The position numbers were made by a program, and so were the translations under genes. The notes under the pieces are model-generated. The model had not been told where the DNA came from. It saw only the letters and a list, made by a program, of their open reading frames with translations, and did no database searches. This document shows, piece by piece, positions 7,205-9,019 of a stretch of DNA of 9,019 nucleotides (the stretch's first letter is position 1; every line of letters starts with the position of its first letter). The stretch covers positions 1 through 9,019 of the forward strand of contig JACCRW010000135.1 in NCBI GenBank assembly GCA_013813345.1. Direction: 5' to 3'. This DNA comes from Actinomycetota bacterium. GTDB lineage: Bacteria > Actinomycetota > Thermoleophilia > Gaiellales > Gaiellaceae.

Positions 7205-7736
7205 CGAGCTCCTCCTCGGCGCGGGTCTTCGTCCCGAGAATGACCCCGCCGACGGCGGCGATCAGGAGCACGATCGAGGTGATCTCGAACGCGAGCAGGT
7301 GGTCGGTGAGGAAGAAGCGCCCGATCTCGCCGGGGCTGCCGAACGCGGCCTCGACCTCGGCCTCGTCCGTGAGCAGGTCGCCTGCCTTGAGCCCGATTAC
7401 GACGACGATCTCCACGAGGAGCGCGGTCGCGGCGAGGACGGCGCCGAAGGAGACCCACGAGGGACCGCCCTCGAACGGCGTGTCGGCACGCCCGCCGAGG
7501 TAGGCGATCACGAACAGGAACATCACCATCACCGCGCCCGCGTAGACGAGCACCTGCGCGGCCGCCACGAACTCGGCCGAGGCGAGCAGGAAGAGGACCG
7601 CGAGCGAGGCGAGGTTGCCGATCAGCGCGAGCGCCGAGAAGAACGGGTTGCCGAAGGAGACGACCGCGATTCCCGAGCCGAGGCAGGCCGCAGCCGCGCC
7701 GATCCAGACCGCCCAGACGAGGATGTCTCCGATCAG
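7191..7736 (-). CDS. nuoJ: NADH-quinone oxidoreductase subunit J, apparent non-canonical start
   Basis: NuoJ is a multi-helix membrane subunit next to NuoK and NuoH. The conserved core reads FGNPFFSALALIGN, then LFLLASAEFVAAAQVLVYAG and AVMVMFLFVIAYLGGR. The first usual start codon in frame is a GTG at 7568, but starting there would remove the conserved first helix and half of the core (it is Val57 of the longer form). The frame is open back to a TAG at 7766-7764, and between these there is no ATG, GTG or TTG. The best candidate start is CTG at 7736-7734, or the following ATC, giving about 181 residues, the usual NuoJ length (E. coli has 184). A GGGAG lies five bases before the CTG. Alternatives are a sequencing error at this codon or a real single-base change from GTG or ATG. 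The CTG lies at the edge of the inverted repeat that separates nuoJ from nuoI. It overlaps nuoK by 14 bp. Confidence 0.85.
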   Translation of the reverse strand: MIGDILVWAVWIGAAAACLGSGIAVVSFGNPFFSALALIGNLASLAVLFLLASAEFVAAAQVLVYAGAVMVMFLFVIAYLGGRADTPFEGGPSWVSFGAVLAATALLVEIVVVIGLKAGDLLTDEAEVEAAFGSPGEIGRFFLTDHLLAFEITSIVLLIAAVGGVILGTKTRAEEELDARA

Positions 7737-7787
7737 TGGGTCTCCCGGTGACGGTGGGATGCCCTAACTGTTGCCGGGAGACCCACT
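7735..7787. repeat. 53-bp inverted-repeat (hairpin) element between nuoI and nuoJ
   Basis: AGTGGGTCTCCCGG at 7735-7748 is the exact reverse complement of CCGGGAGACCCACT at 7774-7787: a perfect 14-bp stem around 25 bases. Read as plus-strand RNA the stem can continue inward through 7749-7755 with 7767-7773, using three G-U wobbles, then close with GGG/CCC (7756-7758, 7762-7764) around ATG; on the minus strand those wobbles become A-C mismatches. There is no T-run after either arm, so it is not a standard intrinsic terminator. CTAACT also occurs twice (7764-7769 and 7786-7791). The element covers the nuoI stop at one end and the presumed nuoJ ribosome binding site at the other. It may be an inserted small palindromic repeat or a regulatory or processing hairpin. 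Confidence 0.85.
7742..7746 (-). promoter_or_regulatory. Probable nuoJ ribosome binding site inside the hairpin arm
   Basis: On the minus strand GGGAG at 7746-7742 lies five bases before the CTG at 7736 and eight before the next codon, ATC. It is the only Shine-Dalgarno-like sequence placed for a full-length NuoJ start. Because it lies inside one arm of the 14-bp stem, folding would hide it, and a ribosome finishing nuoI would open the other arm. The site decides between the CTG/ATC start and the internal GTG at 7568, but its use is an inference. Confidence 0.4.
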
Positions 7788-8280
7788 AACTCGAGCTCCG
7801 GTAGGCGGGGATCGGCGTGTCGTAGAGATCCGGGTCGGCGATCGGCACCGTCTTCATCGGCGGCGCCAGCAGCATGTCCTTCGTGTAGATCAGGTCGTCG
7901 CGCGAGTACTCGGAGATCTCGTACTCGTTCCCGAGCGTGATCGCGTCGAACGGGCACGCGAGCTCGCAGTAGCCGCAGAAGATGCAGCGGCTGAGGTTGA
8001 TCTCGTAGATCCGGGCGTAGCGCTCGCCGGCCGAGACGCGGTTCTCGGCGGTGTTCTCGGCCGGCACGACGCGGATGCAGTCGGCCGGGCAGGCTGCGGC
8101 GCAGAGCGAGCAGCCGACGCACTTCTCGAGCCCGTTCTCGTGCACCTGGAGCCGGTGCCGTCCGCGGAAGCGCGGGTAGACAGGCCGCTTGTATTCCGGG
8201 TACTGCTGGGTGATCGGCTTCTTGAAGATCTGCCGGAAGGTGACCGCGAACCCTTTCGGAGTGCCCCAGCCGCTGCTCAT
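7786..8280 (-). CDS. nuoI: NADH-quinone oxidoreductase subunit I (two 4Fe-4S clusters)
   Basis: NuoI is the ferredoxin-like subunit of the connecting module; it carries clusters N6a and N6b that pass electrons toward N2 and the quinone site. The protein has 164 residues. Cluster motifs are CVGCSLCAAACP (Cys54, 57, 60, 64) and CIFCGYCELACP (Cys99, 102, 105, 109), all eight ligands present; Cys68 in PADCI is an extra. The N-terminal segment (TFRQIFKKPITQQYPEYKRP, then RFRGRHRL) is the family's membrane-contact region. A longer open frame upstream is overlap with nuoH in another frame; the ATG at 8280 is chosen because it starts at the normal NuoI N-terminus and overlaps the nuoH stop as ATGA. 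The C-terminus ends in YRSSS, and its TAG lies in the first arm of the hairpin. Confidence 0.97.
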   Translation of the reverse strand: MSSGWGTPKGFAVTFRQIFKKPITQQYPEYKRPVYPRFRGRHRLQVHENGLEKCVGCSLCAAACPADCIRVVPAENTAENRVSAGERYARIYEINLSRCIFCGYCELACPFDAITLGNEYEISEYSRDDLIYTKDMLLAPPMKTVPIADPDLYDTPIPAYRSSS

Positions 8281-9019
8281 AGAGCGACCACGAGGATCGC
8301 CGTCACGACGGCGTTGAGCGTCGCCACCGGCAGAAGCACCTTCCAGCCGAAGCGCATGAGCTGGTCGTAACGCAACCGCGGCAGCGTCGTCCGAATCCAG
8401 ATGAAGAGGAAGAGCAGCGCGAGCAGCTTGAGCATGAACCAGATCGGGCCGAGGCCGTCCAGGAAGAAGAAGTGCCAGCCGCCGAGGAAGAGCGTCACGG
8501 CGAGGCCCGAGAGCGTGATCAGGTTGATGTACTCGCTCATCGTGAAGAGGCCGAAGCGCATCCCGCCGTATTCGGTGTGGTAGCCGGCGACGAGCTCCTG
8601 CTCGGCCTCGGGCAGGTCGAAGGGCGCCCGCGCGGTCTCGGCGGTGCCGGCGAGGAGGAAGACGACGAAGCCGACGAACTGGGGCACGACGTACCACCAG
8701 GTGCCGTCCTGACCGGCGACGATCTCGGTCAGCGAGAGCGACTGCGCCATCAGGATCACGCCGAGCACGGAGAGGGCGAGCGAGACCTCGTAGGAGACGA
8801 GTTGGGCGCAGGTGCGCATCGCGCCGAGGAGCGCGAACTTCGAGTCGGAGGCCCAGCCGGCGACGATGAAGCCGAACGTGCCGATCGAGCCAATCGCGAA
8901 GATCAGGATCAGCGAGATCGGGACGTCCACGACCTGACCGTCGATCTGGTAGCCGAAGACCTCCCAGCCCGGCCCGAACGGGATCACCGAGAACGTCGAG
9001 AGCGCCGTGAAGGCGGCGA
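8277..9019 (-). CDS. nuoH: NADH-quinone oxidoreductase subunit H, C-terminal part (runs off right edge)
   Basis: NuoH anchors the peripheral arm and forms much of the quinone-binding chamber. About 246 residues are visible; the frame is open to the right edge, so the N-terminus is missing from the window, not from the gene. A GTG at 8987 is internal (a Val in the sequence ALSTFSVIPFGPGWEVFGYQ), not the start. The conserved loop ETARAPFDLPEAEQELVAGY, followed by HTEYGGMRFGLFTMSEY, is a NuoH signature with the acidic residues implicated in quinone coupling. Several hydrophobic helices follow, and WIRTTLPRLRYDQLMRFGWK near the end is also typical. The TGA overlaps nuoI as ATGA. No abnormalities are seen. 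Confidence 0.97.
   Translation of the reverse strand, partial: AAFTALSTFSVIPFGPGWEVFGYQIDGQVVDVPISLILIFAIGSIGTFGFIVAGWASDSKFALLGAMRTCAQLVSYEVSLALSVLGVILMAQSLSLTEIVAGQDGTWWYVVPQFVGFVVFLLAGTAETARAPFDLPEAEQELVAGYHTEYGGMRFGLFTMSEYINLITLSGLAVTLFLGGWHFFFLDGLGPIWFMLKLLALLFLFIWIRTTLPRLRYDQLMRFGWKVLLPVATLNAVVTAILVVAL

Noticed and set aside
7448..7459. GGAGACCCACGA inside nuoJ as another copy of the hairpin arm
   Set aside because: Only a short match to the arm, within codons of a conserved gene and with no partner arm; a chance similarity.
7735..7787. Intrinsic terminator between nuoI and nuoJ
   Set aside because: The stem is strong, but no T-run follows on either strand, and a stop here would cut off J-N from the rest of complex I.
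7735..7791. Integron attC-like recombination site
   Set aside because: The hairpin and the CTAACT/AGTTAG words recall attC, but the required RYYYAAC and GTTRRRY core pairs are not correctly formed at the arm ends, and no integrase or cassette pattern is present.

Overview
This window is a high-GC (third codon positions mostly G or C) bacterial chromosome segment dominated by the distal, membrane-arm half of a respiratory complex I (NADH:quinone oxidoreductase, nuo) operon read on the minus strand. The codon bias, the complete H-I-J-K-L-M-N order and the protein styles suggest a deep-branching high-GC actinobacterium (a Thermoleophilia-like lineage is my guess). No rRNA, tRNA, CRISPR array or recognisable transposase is visible.

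Layout from right to left, in the direction of nuo transcription: nuoH (cut by the right edge), nuoI, a 53-bp inverted-repeat element, nuoJ, nuoK, an arginase-family gene, nuoL, nuoM and nuoN. Most junctions are 4-bp ATGA overlaps, so this is a tightly coupled polycistronic unit whose promoter lies outside the window. NuoH and NuoI link the quinone site and the peripheral iron-sulfur chain to the membrane arm; J and K are small proton-channel subunits; L, M and N are the three antiporter-like pumps.

Left of nuoN and convergent with it is a plus-strand gene for a small four-helix membrane protein of unknown function. It is divergent from a minus-strand UPF0173-type metallo-beta-lactamase-fold hydrolase, which in turn overlaps by 4 bp an unidentified gene leaving the window on the left. 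The 58-bp divergent gap holds two copies of a palindromic 9-mer, 18 bp apart.

The points most worth attention are: (1) an arginase-superfamily gene fused into the operon between nuoK and nuoL by ATGA overlaps on both sides, with weaker GC3 bias than nuoL and an Asp where classical arginases have the catalytic His; (2) a hairpin element between nuoI and nuoJ that covers the nuoI stop and the presumed nuoJ ribosome binding site, with no ATG, GTG or TTG available for a full-length NuoJ; (3) a Gly in NuoL where the key TM5 proton-path Glu is normally found, while the equivalent Glu is kept in NuoM and NuoN.
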